Positions 8,420 to 17,177 of a stretch of DNA of 64,000 nucleotides are shown here, piece after piece; within the stretch, counting starts at the first letter, position 1, and every line of letters begins with the position of its first letter. Position numbers and translations under genes: made by a program. Origin of the DNA: Stieleria bergensis (GTDB lineage Bacteria > Planctomycetota > Planctomycetia > Pirellulales > Pirellulaceae); NCBI GenBank assembly GCA_007745635.1, contig CP036272.1:2783124-2847123 (forward strand), read 5' to 3'. The notes under the pieces were generated by a model. It saw only the letters and a list, made by a program, of their open reading frames with translations. It had not been told where the DNA came from and searched no databases.

Positions 8420-9769
8420 TCAGAGCGGCTTGGTGATCATTTGTTGTAGACGCTGTAGTTCGTTCATCGTTGACTGAAAGTCGCTTGGTGAGTTCATTGC
8501 TTGACGGAGGAATCGGTTCAGTTCGGGGTGGATCGCGATGGCGCGATCGGTCTCCGGTAGGTTGCCCTTTTGGTAGGCACCAATCTGTAGCAGGTCTTCG
8601 ATTTCGCTGTAATTGGCTAACGCGCGACGAATATTGGAGGCGGCGGCCTGATGTTCGTTGGAGGTGACTTCTTGGAACAGGCGGCTGGCACTGTTCAAGA
8701 CATTCACGGCTGGGAAATGTCCTTGGTGTGCGAGCTTTCGGTCCAGAATGATGTGCCCGTCCAGGATCGCCCGAGCGGCATCTGAGACCGGTTCGTTCAT
8801 GTCGTCGCCGTCGACAAGGATCGTCAAAAGGCCGGTGATGACTCCGGCGTCATTGGTGCCCAGTTGTTCTAACAATTGTGCCATCTTGGCGAAGACGCTG
8901 GGTGTATAACCGCGCGCAGTGGGCGGTTCGCCCAGCAGTAGCCCCAATTCGCGTTGGGCATGCGCTAGACGTGTCAGGCTATCGAGCATGAACAACACAT
9001 TCTTTTGTTGATCACGGAACCAGCTGGCAATCGCAACCGCGGTTTCACTGGCCCGCACGCGCGCCAGTGGCGTCTGGTCGGACGTGGAAACAACGACAAC
9101 GCTGCGCGCCAAACCCTGTGGTCCGAGTGTGTCTTCGATCAGCGGGCGGAGCTCTCGGCCGCGTTCACCGATCATGGCGACGACATTGACATCGCAAACG
9201 GCATACTTCGCAATTTCACCCAACAGGGTACTCTTGCCGACTCCGCTGCCCGCAAACAGACCGACGCGTTGTCCCTGGCCGAGGGTCAGCATGCCGTCAA
9301 TCGAGCGAACGCCGGTGACAAAGGGCTTGCGGATCATCGGACGCTGCAACGGGTGCGGCGTTTTGAAAACAAGGTTCACGGAGTTTTCAATTTGCAAGGG
9401 TCCCTTGGAGTCGATGGGGCGACCCAAGGCGTCGACGACTCGGCCTAGCATTCCCCAGCCGGCAGGAACGCGAATGCGATTGCCGGTGGCAACCACGACG
9501 TTTCCGCGCTGGAAATCGACTCCAGTCTGATAGGGCATCAGTTGGGCCTTGTCATCGGTAAAGCCGATGACCTCTGCGAGCACCTTTTGGTTACGGGCGG
9601 CATAGACCTCCACCAGCTCACCGAGACGTGCATCGATGGTCGCACACATTGTGCCTTCGACGCTTTGCAGGCGTCCCGTACGACGTAGCCACGGCGGTGG
9701 CTCGTGCGAATTGGTTGCTGGGATCTCAGTACTCCAACCTGTTGTTAACTCGTGATCGATGGTGCTCAT
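8420..9769 (-). CDS. fliI: Flagellar export ATPase FliI
   Basis: Cytoplasmic ATPase of the flagellar type III export apparatus, homologous to F1 beta. 449 aa. Walker A AGSGVGKS at 173-180 (Lys179), Walker B region VLFMLDSLTRLAHAQRE with the flagellar-type GEPPTARGYTPSVF after it, then TILVDGDDMNEPVSDAAR and DGHIILDR. The N-terminal beta-barrel includes MLGRVVDALGRPID. ATG start overlaps the fliH stop by four bases. All catalytic landmarks are present, so it should be active. Confidence 0.97.
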   Translation of the reverse strand: MSTIDHELTTGWSTEIPATNSHEPPPWLRRTGRLQSVEGTMCATIDARLGELVEVYAARNQKVLAEVIGFTDDKAQLMPYQTGVDFQRGNVVVATGNRIRVPAGWGMLGRVVDALGRPIDSKGPLQIENSVNLVFKTPHPLQRPMIRKPFVTGVRSIDGMLTLGQGQRVGLFAGSGVGKSTLLGEIAKYAVCDVNVVAMIGERGRELRPLIEDTLGPQGLARSVVVVSTSDQTPLARVRASETAVAIASWFRDQQKNVLFMLDSLTRLAHAQRELGLLLGEPPTARGYTPSVFAKMAQLLEQLGTNDAGVITGLLTILVDGDDMNEPVSDAARAILDGHIILDRKLAHQGHFPAVNVLNSASRLFQEVTSNEHQAAASNIRRALANYSEIEDLLQIGAYQKGNLPETDRAIAIHPELNRFLRQAMNSPSDFQSTMNELQRLQQMITKPL

Positions 9770-10524
9770 GATGTCTGGTTCTCCGCCTTAGGAACGAGCG
9801 TTCTGACGGACGATTCCAGCAGTGCATCCAGAGAGGCGAGGAAGCCTTTGTCTCCCGATTCAATGCGACAGTCCCCTGGTAGCAGCGAGGGGTCCGGTTG
9901 GATCGCGACATGTTGATGAGATGAATCCGCCAGTGCTTCATGAATGGCGGGAATGCAAACTGGATGCACAAACAGAGTTGCCAGCGTGGTGTCTTCGCAT
10001 TCTTTGAGCAAGACTTGTGCAAAGTGCTGAACGCGTTCGGTGATTAAGTCATCGTCGCTTTCCAGGGTTTGGCGAGCCAGGCCAACGGCCAAGGAGACCG
10101 CGCGATCTTCGAGGCCCTGGATTGCATGATTGATCATTGAGTCAATCTCGCCCAGTTTCTTGATCAATGCTGGCTCGAGCGAAAGCTGTTTGGGTGGCTC
10201 GGGTTGCAATGTTTCCGTGGTGGTCGTTGAGAGGCTGGCGGCAAGTTCTGTTGGGCTGGCTTGTCGAGTGGCCAGCGGTTCTTTGGCAGCGGAGGCATCT
10301 TCGTGCAAGTTGTCCCAGTCGTTGGCTTCGTTATCCTGCCAGCTGGCAGTGACTTCAGCGGGCAGTGGCGAGGCGCTCAGTTCATGCAGCTTCACCGGGG
10401 TTGGAGCACCATCTGACGGACCGGTATTTGCCGGCTGCGCATCACGATCCGGATCGATCAATTCGCCGTCTTGAACGGTGATCGCGAGAGGAGCTTCGGT
10501 GAAGGTGATGGTAAACTCCAGCAT
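9766..10524 (-). CDS. fliH: Flagellar export stator FliH
   Basis: 252 aa. The N-terminal ~110 residues are acidic and Pro/Ala/Thr-rich; the C-terminal half (IKKLGEIDSMINHAIQGLED onward, with ERVQHFAQVLLKECED) resembles the helical and FliH/YscL-type C-terminal domain that binds FliI. FliH tethers FliI to the C-ring and regulates its ATPase. The ATG at MLEFTITF starts one base after the fliG stop and is preferred over an upstream start inside fliG. The assignment depends strongly on its place between fliG and fliI. Confidence 0.82.
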   Translation of the reverse strand: MLEFTITFTEAPLAITVQDGELIDPDRDAQPANTGPSDGAPTPVKLHELSASPLPAEVTASWQDNEANDWDNLHEDASAAKEPLATRQASPTELAASLSTTTTETLQPEPPKQLSLEPALIKKLGEIDSMINHAIQGLEDRAVSLAVGLARQTLESDDDLITERVQHFAQVLLKECEDTTLATLFVHPVCIPAIHEALADSSHQHVAIQPDPSLLPGDCRIESGDKGFLASLDALLESSVRTLVPKAENQTS

Positions 10525-10525
10525 G

Positions 10526-11524
10526 TTAATCCAGTCGCACCTCTCCGGATTCGGCAAGGTTGGCCAGCACGGTCACCAAGGCGGACTGAGCTTCGTCGAT
10601 CTCGTCCTCGGAGGCATCGGTTTTGAACTCCATTTCTTCCTGCAGTGTTTCCTTGGCTCGGCGTGACATGTTGGCGAGCACGAACTCCAGCATCTCCTCG
10701 CTGGCTTTTTGCAGGGCACAGACCAAGGTGTCGGTTTGGCACTGTCCCAGTAGTTTTTGCAGGTCGCGATTGCCGAGCTTTTCAATGTCCTCGAAACGGT
10801 ACAGTTTGCGGCGGACAGCTTCGGCTAACGCAGCGTCACGTTCGCCGAGTTCATCCAGCATCGGCTTGCGAAGTTTCCGAGGCAGAGAACGCACCAGGTT
10901 CGACATTTGATCGGTAGCGTCTTTGTCGTGGTCGCGTTGCTCGACCGCCATGGCCATTTCCAGCGTCTTACGGAGCACGCGTTCTTGTACCAACGATTTG
11001 GCTGTGCAGGGCGTGGCGAGTTCCATGAACACGCTCGGCCGCTTCAGTTCGGGAAGAAACTCCAGCGTCTTGGCCGCGTGTTCGTCGGCAAGGCGACGCA
11101 ATACAATCGCGGCGGTGATCGGTGATTCGTGACGCAGTGCGCGAGCAACCTGATAGGGGTGCATCTGATTCAAGTCAGTGACCACATCGCCGACAAGCTC
11201 TGGGGATTCAAAGCGTTTCAGTTGCACATGTTCCATCTCAAACGCTTCTTCGGTGCCATGCATCAGGCGCAGCGTGTGAGGTTGTTCTTCTTCTTCGGCA
11301 TCTGCCTCCTGTTCAGCGTTGTCCAGGGCCATCCGAAAGAACAGCGAGAAGTCGTCCAGAACTAGATCCACTTCTTCGCTGGTCGGTGGATAGCTCTGGA
11401 AGTCCTCCAGCGCGCTTTCGAGTTGGTCTAAAGCGTCACCGTTGACGCCTTGGCGGGCCAAGTCGGTGGCTTCATCACCCATCAGGTTCAGTAGCAGTGC
11501 AAGTCGTTCAGGTCGTGTAAGCAT
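10526..11524 (-). CDS. fliG: Flagellar motor switch protein FliG
   Basis: C-ring rotor protein that couples to FliF and takes torque from the stator. 332 aa, normal length. The N-terminal domain begins LTRPERLALLLNLMGDEA; the middle domain has RALRHESPITAAIVLRRLAD and LEFLPELKRPSVFMELA (FliG 'EHPQ' region equivalent); the C-terminal torque helix region reads EMLEFVLANMSRRAKETLQ followed by DEAQSALVTVLANLAESGEV. Charged residues of the torque helix are present. Start ATG (MLTRPER) is preferred to a TTG four codons upstream. An acidic patch (AEEEEQ) lies around residue 105. Confidence 0.95.
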   Translation of the reverse strand: MLTRPERLALLLNLMGDEATDLARQGVNGDALDQLESALEDFQSYPPTSEEVDLVLDDFSLFFRMALDNAEQEADAEEEEQPHTLRLMHGTEEAFEMEHVQLKRFESPELVGDVVTDLNQMHPYQVARALRHESPITAAIVLRRLADEHAAKTLEFLPELKRPSVFMELATPCTAKSLVQERVLRKTLEMAMAVEQRDHDKDATDQMSNLVRSLPRKLRKPMLDELGERDAALAEAVRRKLYRFEDIEKLGNRDLQKLLGQCQTDTLVCALQKASEEMLEFVLANMSRRAKETLQEEMEFKTDASEDEIDEAQSALVTVLANLAESGEVRLD

Positions 11525-11553
11525 GGTTGAATCCAATGTCTCCTGTGGCGCGG

Positions 11554-13095
11554 TTAAGCTGCCTTACTGGGTGGATTGGAATCAACGGTGGCGTATTCGT
11601 CGCTATGCGACCAAGAGCGAACCATTTGGGTAAACACTTCAGGGTTTTGATTGATCAGTCGAGAGAGTTCTTCGACACTTTCCCGACGATTGCGTTCGAG
11701 CAGCAATTGGTCGTCGCCACTGGATGGGGACGTTCTTGGAGCGTACTTGCGAAGCAACATCAGCCCCAGGAAGAACGCCAGTGTGGCGGCGATCGCGAGC
11801 GAAGCTTTCTCGATGATGGACGTGATTCGTGACCAGTCAAACGGGACCACGGTGGCGGTGTCGATGGCAAAGGCCGGAGCTGCGAACGGCTGGAAATCGA
11901 CCGTGATGCCATCGGTCATGTCTCGAAAGCCGATGGCGTTTTTGACAATGTTGCCAATTTTGGTTTCCAGTTCAGGGGAGACTCCGCCTGTGCTGGCAAT
12001 CCAGTCGGCGTCGGAGTTGACGACCACACTGACGGTCATCTGTTCCCGTACGGGAGTGACCGAGGTGTTGGTCTCTTTGACTTCGCCGTTAAGGTATTCG
12101 GTGTCAATGGTCTCTTCTTCATGAGAGAGCGTGAATGGATCGTTCTCGGGATCATTGGGCGTGATGTTGGAAGCCACTCCCGCAGCGCCCAGCGGCAACT
12201 GGTCCGCATTGGTCTTTTTGATCTCGGTGATGTTTTCTGATTTGCGAACCGATTGCTTTGGATCGTAGGTCGTCGAGGTGACGGTTTGTTGGTCAAAGCT
12301 AACGTCCAAGTTGACCTCCACGCTGGCGTTGCCATAGCCGACAAAACGGGTCAATTGATCCAAGGCTTTGTTGGACAGACGCTCTTCGAGTGCAGAGATG
12401 TAGGTCATTTGATCGCTGACGGCGTTCAGGCCTTCATCACCGGTTTGATAGGTGTATCCATTGCGGTCGGTGATCTTGACGTGGCTTTCCGTCAGTCCTT
12501 CGACGGCGTAGGCGACCAAGGAGGCAATGGAGTCCGCTTGGTGCTGGTTGAGCTTTTGGCCATAGACAAGCGTCAGCATCACGCTGGCCGAGGGCTCTTC
12601 GGTTTCACGTTCGAAGGCGCCTCGCTCTGGCACACTTAAGTGGACGACGGCTTTGTCGACAACCTCAATGTTTTCGATCGTTTGAGCCAAATTGATCTCG
12701 TCGATCCGGCGGGCATGTTCGCGGCGTTCGCGAGGCGTTCCGAAGAGGCCGCCCATTGGCATCTCTTGGACTTGAGGTTTGCCGGAGACCCCTGCACGCC
12801 GCGCTGCAATGCTGGCTTGAGCATAATCCTTTTGCGTGACCAGCAAGTTGCCACCTGCACCGGACAGTTGGTAATCGATGCCCTGGCTATCGAGTGAATC
12901 AATCACACGATCGATCTTGTCGGCTTCTGCCTGGCTAACGAGGATCACGTAGTCGGGCTGTAGCGACCAGTAACCGACGCCACCAATGCCAAGGATGCAC
13001 AGCACCGATAACAGTGCCATGCCGAATCGTGCCGTGGGCGAGCTGTCGCGCCACAGATTTAGCAATGCGTCTATGTAGGGTTGTATCGTGTTCAC
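11554..13095 (-). CDS. fliF: Flagellar MS-ring protein FliF
   Basis: Inner-membrane ring that nucleates basal-body assembly. 513 aa, slightly short for the family. The first membrane helix (ALLSVLCILGIGGVGYW) is followed by ring-building motifs (QEMPMGGLFGTP, INLAQTIENIEVVDKAVVHL, PSASVMLTL), the beta-collar (~230-380), a second helix (LAIAATLAFFLGLMLLRKY) and a C-terminal cytoplasmic tail with EELSRLINQNPEVFTQMVRSW that binds FliG. The start codon is GTG. It lies between fliE and fliG. Confidence 0.96.
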   Translation of the reverse strand: MNTIQPYIDALLNLWRDSSPTARFGMALLSVLCILGIGGVGYWSLQPDYVILVSQAEADKIDRVIDSLDSQGIDYQLSGAGGNLLVTQKDYAQASIAARRAGVSGKPQVQEMPMGGLFGTPRERREHARRIDEINLAQTIENIEVVDKAVVHLSVPERGAFERETEEPSASVMLTLVYGQKLNQHQADSIASLVAYAVEGLTESHVKITDRNGYTYQTGDEGLNAVSDQMTYISALEERLSNKALDQLTRFVGYGNASVEVNLDVSFDQQTVTSTTYDPKQSVRKSENITEIKKTNADQLPLGAAGVASNITPNDPENDPFTLSHEEETIDTEYLNGEVKETNTSVTPVREQMTVSVVVNSDADWIASTGGVSPELETKIGNIVKNAIGFRDMTDGITVDFQPFAAPAFAIDTATVVPFDWSRITSIIEKASLAIAATLAFFLGLMLLRKYAPRTSPSSGDDQLLLERNRRESVEELSRLINQNPEVFTQMVRSWSHSDEYATVDSNPPSKAA

Positions 13096-13239
13096 GGTTC
13101 ATCAACGGAGGTTGATTTCGCTGGAGGCGAAAACAGGTGGAGGTGGGGAGGCGTTGTTTGCCGTTCACACCGGTGCGTTGACCGTGTGTCAACACTCCAA
13201 GGCATGATTCCATTTGCAACAGAGGCAGTCGTGGTTCAG

Positions 13240-13596
13240 TTAGAACTGCATTCGTAACAGTTCGTTATAGGATTCCATCATTTGATTGCGCACTTCCATG
13301 AACATCTGGAAGGACATTTCTGCCTTGACGGTTTGCATCACCACGGCCTGGACATCATTGGTCTTGCCGCTGACCACGTCATTGATCGCGTTCTGCGCTG
13401 AATGTTGATCTTGATTGATCGAGTTGAACACATCCATGAAGGCATTTTGCGGTGCCGAGCTTCCCTCAGTGCTGATGCCACCGGTTGCCGGGTTGGCAGC
13501 GATGTTTTGAGTGGAGGTGGCGTTGTAAAGTGATCCCGTGACGGACTTGGAAGTCCCCATCGAGATGCTACCCATTGCGGCGTTGATCGACGACAT
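13240..13596 (-). CDS. fliE: Flagellar hook-basal body protein FliE
   Basis: 118 aa. Small exported protein at the junction of MS ring and proximal rod. The C-terminal half carries the family pattern: VVSGKTNDVQAVVMQTVKAE then FQMFMEVRNQMMESYNELLR. The N-terminal half is low complexity. ATG start overlaps the flgC stop by one base. A 144-base gap separates it from fliF. Confidence 0.93.
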   Translation of the reverse strand: MSSINAAMGSISMGTSKSVTGSLYNATSTQNIAANPATGGISTEGSSAPQNAFMDVFNSINQDQHSAQNAINDVVSGKTNDVQAVVMQTVKAEMSFQMFMEVRNQMMESYNELLRMQF

Positions 13597-14027
13597 TAGC
13601 GGCCTCCTTGTAGTAACGAGAGAGTTTGTTCAACCATTTCCTTGAACGCCGAGATGGCGCGTGTGTTGGCTTCATAAGCACGAGTGGCCGTGATCATGTC
13701 AACCATTTCGTCCGGGATTCGAACGTTGGTGAGCTTCACAAAGCCGTCGGCATCCGCATGCGGGTGACCCGGCTGATAGATCGTCGGGAATTCAGTGGGG
13801 TCACTTTGGACGCCCATGACCTTCACCCCAAGCATTTCTTCGTTGTCACTGGAGCCGAATAGCGGGTCGGCGAGTGAAGAAAACACGACTGCCTGACGTC
13901 GATAGGGTTCGCCGTTTTCGGTCATGGTGGTGTTGGCATTGGCGATGTTATTCGCCGTCACCTCCATCCGAAAACGTTCAGCGGACAGGCCGCTTGCCGC
14001 GATATCGATTGCCGGAAAGTTGATCAT
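13596..14027 (-). CDS. flgC: Flagellar proximal rod protein FlgC
   Basis: 143 aa, normal length. The N-terminus IAASGLSAERFRMEVTANN followed by IANANT is the flagellar rod signature. The middle has GVKVMGVQSDPTEFPTIYQPGHP, and the C-terminus NVRIPDEMVDMITATRAYEA then ALKEMVEQTL-like, the paired coiled coil of rod proteins. Exported through the type III gate and assembled into the proximal rod. It follows flgB after a 108-base gap. Confidence 0.96.
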   Translation of the reverse strand: MINFPAIDIAASGLSAERFRMEVTANNIANANTTMTENGEPYRRQAVVFSSLADPLFGSSDNEEMLGVKVMGVQSDPTEFPTIYQPGHPHADADGFVKLTNVRIPDEMVDMITATRAYEANTRAISAFKEMVEQTLSLLQGGR

Positions 14028-14135
14028 TTGCCCCAGTTCCCTGTTTGTCAGTTGTCTGACGTTCAGTCGTTGTTTGGTCGATAAGCCAAAATCAAACGCC
14101 CCGTTTGATCCTGGCTGTCAGTGCTTGTCTGCTCG

Positions 14136-14489
14136 TTATCCTGAAATGGCCCGCTGCATGGTGGACAGTCGCGAGGCCATCAACTTTGCAAACACTTGAT
14201 AAGCGATTGCATTTTTGTTGAGAGCTGCGACTTCCTTTTCCATGTTGACGTTGTTGCCGTCAACGCGCTCCTTCAGTCCTGTCATCTTTTCAATAGGCAA
14301 ATTGTCGGGGTCCTGTCTAGCCGAGTCGGTGGACCGTAGTTGTTTCATTGCCGCCTGAAAGTCCAGACGTTGGGTGTGATAGCCCGGCGTATTGACGTTG
14401 GCGATGTTTTGGCTCAGGACACGATGTGTCATCTCCGACGCTCGCAGAGCATCACCGAGATATCCGATTTGGTAATCTATTCCGTTCAT
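14136..14489 (-). CDS. flgB: Flagellar proximal rod protein FlgB
   Basis: 117 aa. Rod protein with the N-terminal signature LRASEMTHRVLSQNIANVNT then PGYHTQRLDF, and a C-terminal coiled-coil segment NMEKEVAALNKNAIAYQVFA then KLMASRL. It is the first gene of the twelve-gene flagellar operon reading leftwards; the promoter should lie in the 315-base divergent space to motA. Confidence 0.95.
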   Translation of the reverse strand: MNGIDYQIGYLGDALRASEMTHRVLSQNIANVNTPGYHTQRLDFQAAMKQLRSTDSARQDPDNLPIEKMTGLKERVDGNNVNMEKEVAALNKNAIAYQVFAKLMASRLSTMQRAISG

Positions 14490-14804
14490 ACCGCTTATTT
14501 CGGCGATCGTGCACCTTGGGGTTCACTACGCCTCTGGCAATGTCAAAAGAAAGCCTCGAATGATGTGGTTTAGTGCTGTCTGTTTTCCCTCTTTCAATGA
14601 ATACCGATCGGTTCTGATTAACTCGCTCAAGGTACCGGTTGGTTTGTAACCTACGAATCATGCAGTGCCTCACGCAACGGATACGACATGTGTTTCCTGG
14701 TCGCGTGAGGGTGAACGGACATGTCAGCCAAGCACGTTGTGACTTGGCATGAATTGACGTGGAATCGTACGTAGATTTGGAATCGTTGGGGGCAGTCGGG
14801 TTTC
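14490..14804. other. Divergent intergenic region between flgB and motA
   Basis: 315 bases with no convincing gene. It must hold the promoters of both the flagellar operon (leftward) and the stator operon (rightward). GACATGT occurs twice (about 14687 and 14722). I could not find a clean sigma-28 or sigma-54 promoter by eye. Confidence 0.5.
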
Positions 14805-15581
14805 ATGGATATCGCAACCATCATCGGTTTGGTTCTCGGTTTTGGCTTGATCTTGATCGCCATCCTCTTGGGTGGCGCAGGGCTTGAACCCTTTATTGAT
14901 ACAGCCAGTGTGATGATCGTCGTCGGGGGTGTGATTGCAGCGGCGTTGATCAACTTCCCCCTGCGGAATGTTTTGGGGACAGCGACCGTCGTCATGAAGT
15001 GCTTCCTCTTCAAGCTGCCCGATTCCATCGAAACCATTCGTCAGTTCAAGCACTTTGCCGAAGTGATTCGTAAAGATGGACTGTTAGCACTTGAGGATGA
15101 AGCCTCAGAGTTACCCGATGACTTTATGCGGCGAGGACTGGAAGCCCTCATCAGTGGCGTTCCGGCGGAGGATGTCTCGCGCTCGCTGGAAATCGAGCTG
15201 GCGTATCTCGAACAGCGACACCTTGTGGGCAAGAAAATGATGGACTCGGCCGGTGCGTCGGCTCCGGCCTTTGGAATGATTGGAACGCTGATCGGTCTGG
15301 TGCAAATGTTGCGGGCATTGGATGACCCCAGCAAGATTGGTGGCGGGATGGCGACGGCTCTGTTAACAACGCTCTATGGTGCGTTGATCGCGAACGTGGT
15401 TTGTATTCCGCTGGCCGGCAAGCTGGAGACTCGCAACGCCGAGGAAGGCCTGCTGCGAGAAATGATGATTCGCGGCATCGGCTTGCTGGGCGAAGGCGAA
15501 AGCCCTCGCGTGGTCGAGGAAAAGCTGATGGCGTTTATCTCGCCGAAGTCACGCAAGGCTCTCCAGCTGAAGGCCGCCTAA
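14805..15581 (+). CDS. motA: Flagellar stator protein MotA
   Basis: Ion-channel stator subunit, 258 aa. Four membrane helices: two at the N-terminus (IIGLVLGFGLILIAILLG and ASVMIVVGGVIAAALINFP), a long cytoplasmic loop with RRGLEALISGV and SAGASAPAFGMIGTLIGLV (the conserved Pro-containing third helix start), then LLTTLYGALIANVVCIPLAG. The last two stretches look more like PomA/MotP-type (sodium) stators than E. coli MotA, but coupling ion cannot be decided from sequence alone. It is one base upstream of the first motB gene, so the operon is tight. Confidence 0.94.
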   Translation: MDIATIIGLVLGFGLILIAILLGGAGLEPFIDTASVMIVVGGVIAAALINFPLRNVLGTATVVMKCFLFKLPDSIETIRQFKHFAEVIRKDGLLALEDEASELPDDFMRRGLEALISGVPAEDVSRSLEIELAYLEQRHLVGKKMMDSAGASAPAFGMIGTLIGLVQMLRALDDPSKIGGGMATALLTTLYGALIANVVCIPLAGKLETRNAEEGLLREMMIRGIGLLGEGESPRVVEEKLMAFISPKSRKALQLKAA

Positions 15582-15582
15582 C

Positions 15583-16236
15583 ATGCCCGCAGAAAAAGAA
15601 GAAGAAGTCACCGATGACGTCCCAGCGTGGTTCATGACCTTCAGTGACGTGATCACGTTGCTGATGACGTTCTTTATTTTGCTGCTGACGTTTTCTACGA
15701 CCGAACCGGAACGCTTTGAACAGATCACCGCAAGCGTGTTCGGCTCGGATGGCTCCACCGGTCACATCGGTACTGAACAACTGATGATGGACCGGGATTC
15801 ATGGAGCACTCGCGTGCGTCCTCGAGCCGCACGGATTGCGATCCAGGGCAGCGAAATGCCGCCGATCGTGAAAGAATACGCCGGTGGCCCCAGCGGTGAG
15901 GGCATCGCGGGACCTTCCGAAGAGGCCGAGAAGAAGGACGTCGTGAAGACCTATTCTTTCGAGCTGCCAATCGATCGCTTGATCAACCAAAACTTGCAGC
16001 CCACACGCAAGGGCATTCAAGCCTTGTCGAGTTTGGCGAAACAACTCGATTCGTTGGAACTGCATTGTGCGCTGGAAGTGTCCGACAAGACCGGCTCCGG
16101 CAAAGTCAGTGCGCTGGCAGATTATTTGTATCACAACCTGAATGTGCGACCCGGTCAGGTTGGCATTGGGTTCGTCCCAGATGTAAATTCTGGTTCGCTT
16201 CGCATCGTGTTTGAAAAATACGAGCCGCAACGATGA
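15583..16236 (+). CDS. motB: MotB-like stator protein 1, with degenerate OmpA domain
   Basis: 217 aa, short for MotB. A cytoplasmic acidic N-terminus is followed by the single membrane helix FMTFSDVITLLMTFFILLL, with the ion-binding Asp at residue 22. The periplasmic part (~150-215) has an OmpA-like alternation (SFELPIDRLINQ ... KGIQALSSLAKQLDSL ... RPGQVGIGFVPD ... SLRIVFE), but the usual peptidoglycan-binding NxxLSxxRA-type motif is not recognisable; KVSALADYLYHNL occupies that place. It should pair with MotA. It overlaps the next gene by four bases (ATGA). Confidence 0.88.
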   Translation: MPAEKEEEVTDDVPAWFMTFSDVITLLMTFFILLLTFSTTEPERFEQITASVFGSDGSTGHIGTEQLMMDRDSWSTRVRPRAARIAIQGSEMPPIVKEYAGGPSGEGIAGPSEEAEKKDVVKTYSFELPIDRLINQNLQPTRKGIQALSSLAKQLDSLELHCALEVSDKTGSGKVSALADYLYHNLNVRPGQVGIGFVPDVNSGSLRIVFEKYEPQR

Positions 16237-16967
16237 GCAAACCCAAGAAACGTAAAGGTAGTCCGCCAAGCCGCGCGTACTTGATCTCCTTTGGAGATAC
16301 CATGACGGCCCTGCTGGCGTTCTTTATCGCGCTTAACTCGCTGGCTCATGAACAAACCGGCGCACACCTCTACTCCGGTACCGGTGCCTTCATTCGAGCG
16401 TTTTCATCCGCAGGCCATGTGGGGCCGTTTCAATCCAGACGATCCAAGCGAGTCATTGCGCAGAATGAACGCGCGCCGCTGTATGCTTTGTCGGAGAACT
16501 TGGATAAAAATCAAGGCAAAGTCGGCCCAGACGAAAAGGGCAAGAACGAGCGCGTGCTGGATCGTGAGAAGGAGCAGTTTCAAAACTTCTTGCATCAATT
16601 GGAGCAGGAGGTCGACTTGAAAACCTTGCCACAACTCTCCGATCAAGTCGTGATCGACTCGTTTGAACGACCTGACAGCGAGACAGGCAAGCTAAGTTCG
16701 CATGCTTCGCAGTTGATCTCCGACGCCATCACGCGACTGCGACAGCCCAATACCACCATGGAGGTCATTTTATGGGCTAACATGCCAGCGGCCATCAGTT
16801 TGAACAAAAAAATGGACGAACTGAAACGGGTGCGGCAGGAGGTCGAGTCGGCATATTGGATGAACGCCAAACAGCGAGCGCGAGTCAAGTATCGCGTCAA
16901 GCCGTGGTTGTTTGCAGACGCCAAACGACCCTATCTATCCGTCGTGATTGGCAAAGAAGGCAAATAG
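16233..16967 (+). CDS. MotB-like stator protein 2 (second paralogue)
   Basis: 244 aa. Basic N-terminus (KPKKRKGSPPSR) then one membrane helix YLISFGDTMTALLAFFIALN with an Asp at residue 22, aligned with the ion-binding Asp of MotB 1. Spacing of basic tail, helix and Asp is that of MotB. The periplasmic part is charged and partly coiled coil; the last ~90 residues alternate strand and helix in a way that could be a divergent OmpA-like fold, but no peptidoglycan-binding motif is seen. Translationally coupled to MotB 1. It may form a heteromeric MotA-MotB1-MotB2 stator or a second stator type. The stop codon abuts an 8-bp repeat array. Confidence 0.75.
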   Translation: MSKPKKRKGSPPSRAYLISFGDTMTALLAFFIALNSLAHEQTGAHLYSGTGAFIRAFSSAGHVGPFQSRRSKRVIAQNERAPLYALSENLDKNQGKVGPDEKGKNERVLDREKEQFQNFLHQLEQEVDLKTLPQLSDQVVIDSFERPDSETGKLSSHASQLISDAITRLRQPNTTMEVILWANMPAAISLNKKMDELKRVRQEVESAYWMNAKQRARVKYRVKPWLFADAKRPYLSVVIGKEGK

Positions 16968-17110
16968 AATCGAGGAATCGAGGAATCGAGGAATCGAGGA
17001 ATCGAGGAATCGAGGAATCGAGGAATCGAGGAATCGAGGAATCGAGGAATCGAGGAATCGAGGAACCGAGGAACCGAGGAATCGAGGAATCGAGGAATCG
17101 AGGAATCGAG
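16967..17110. repeat. 8-bp minisatellite, 18 copies
   Basis: Eighteen head-to-tail copies of GAATCGAG; copies 13 and 14 carry GAACCGAG, and a partial GAACCGAT follows. The first base of the array is the last base of the TAG stop of MotB-like protein 2. It lies between two convergent genes. Because 8 is not a multiple of 3, all frames through it are open and yield spurious NRGIEES- or IPRFLDSS-type ORFs. Confidence 0.97.
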
Positions 17111-17128
17111 GAACCGATTGGGCACTTG

Positions 17129-17147
17129 CCCGGCGTTGGGCGCCGGG
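17129..17147. terminator. GC-rich hairpin between convergent motB-2 and glgP
   Basis: CCCGGCG, five-base loop, CGCCGGG: a 7-bp perfect stem. There is no T-run on either side, so it may be only a structural or Rho-assisted end, not a classical intrinsic terminator. Confidence 0.3.
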
Positions 17148-17177
17148 GGGCTTGCGAGCTTGCTGCCGGCGACAGGA

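Noticed and set aside
14495-14520. Sigma-28-like GCCGAAATAA next to the flgB start (minus strand)
   Set aside because: Lies directly at the start codon and has no matching -35 TAAA, so it cannot serve as a normal promoter.
14742-14760. Sigma-54-like TGGCATGAATTGAC upstream of motA
   Set aside because: The -12 GC is missing at the correct spacing; not a convincing site.
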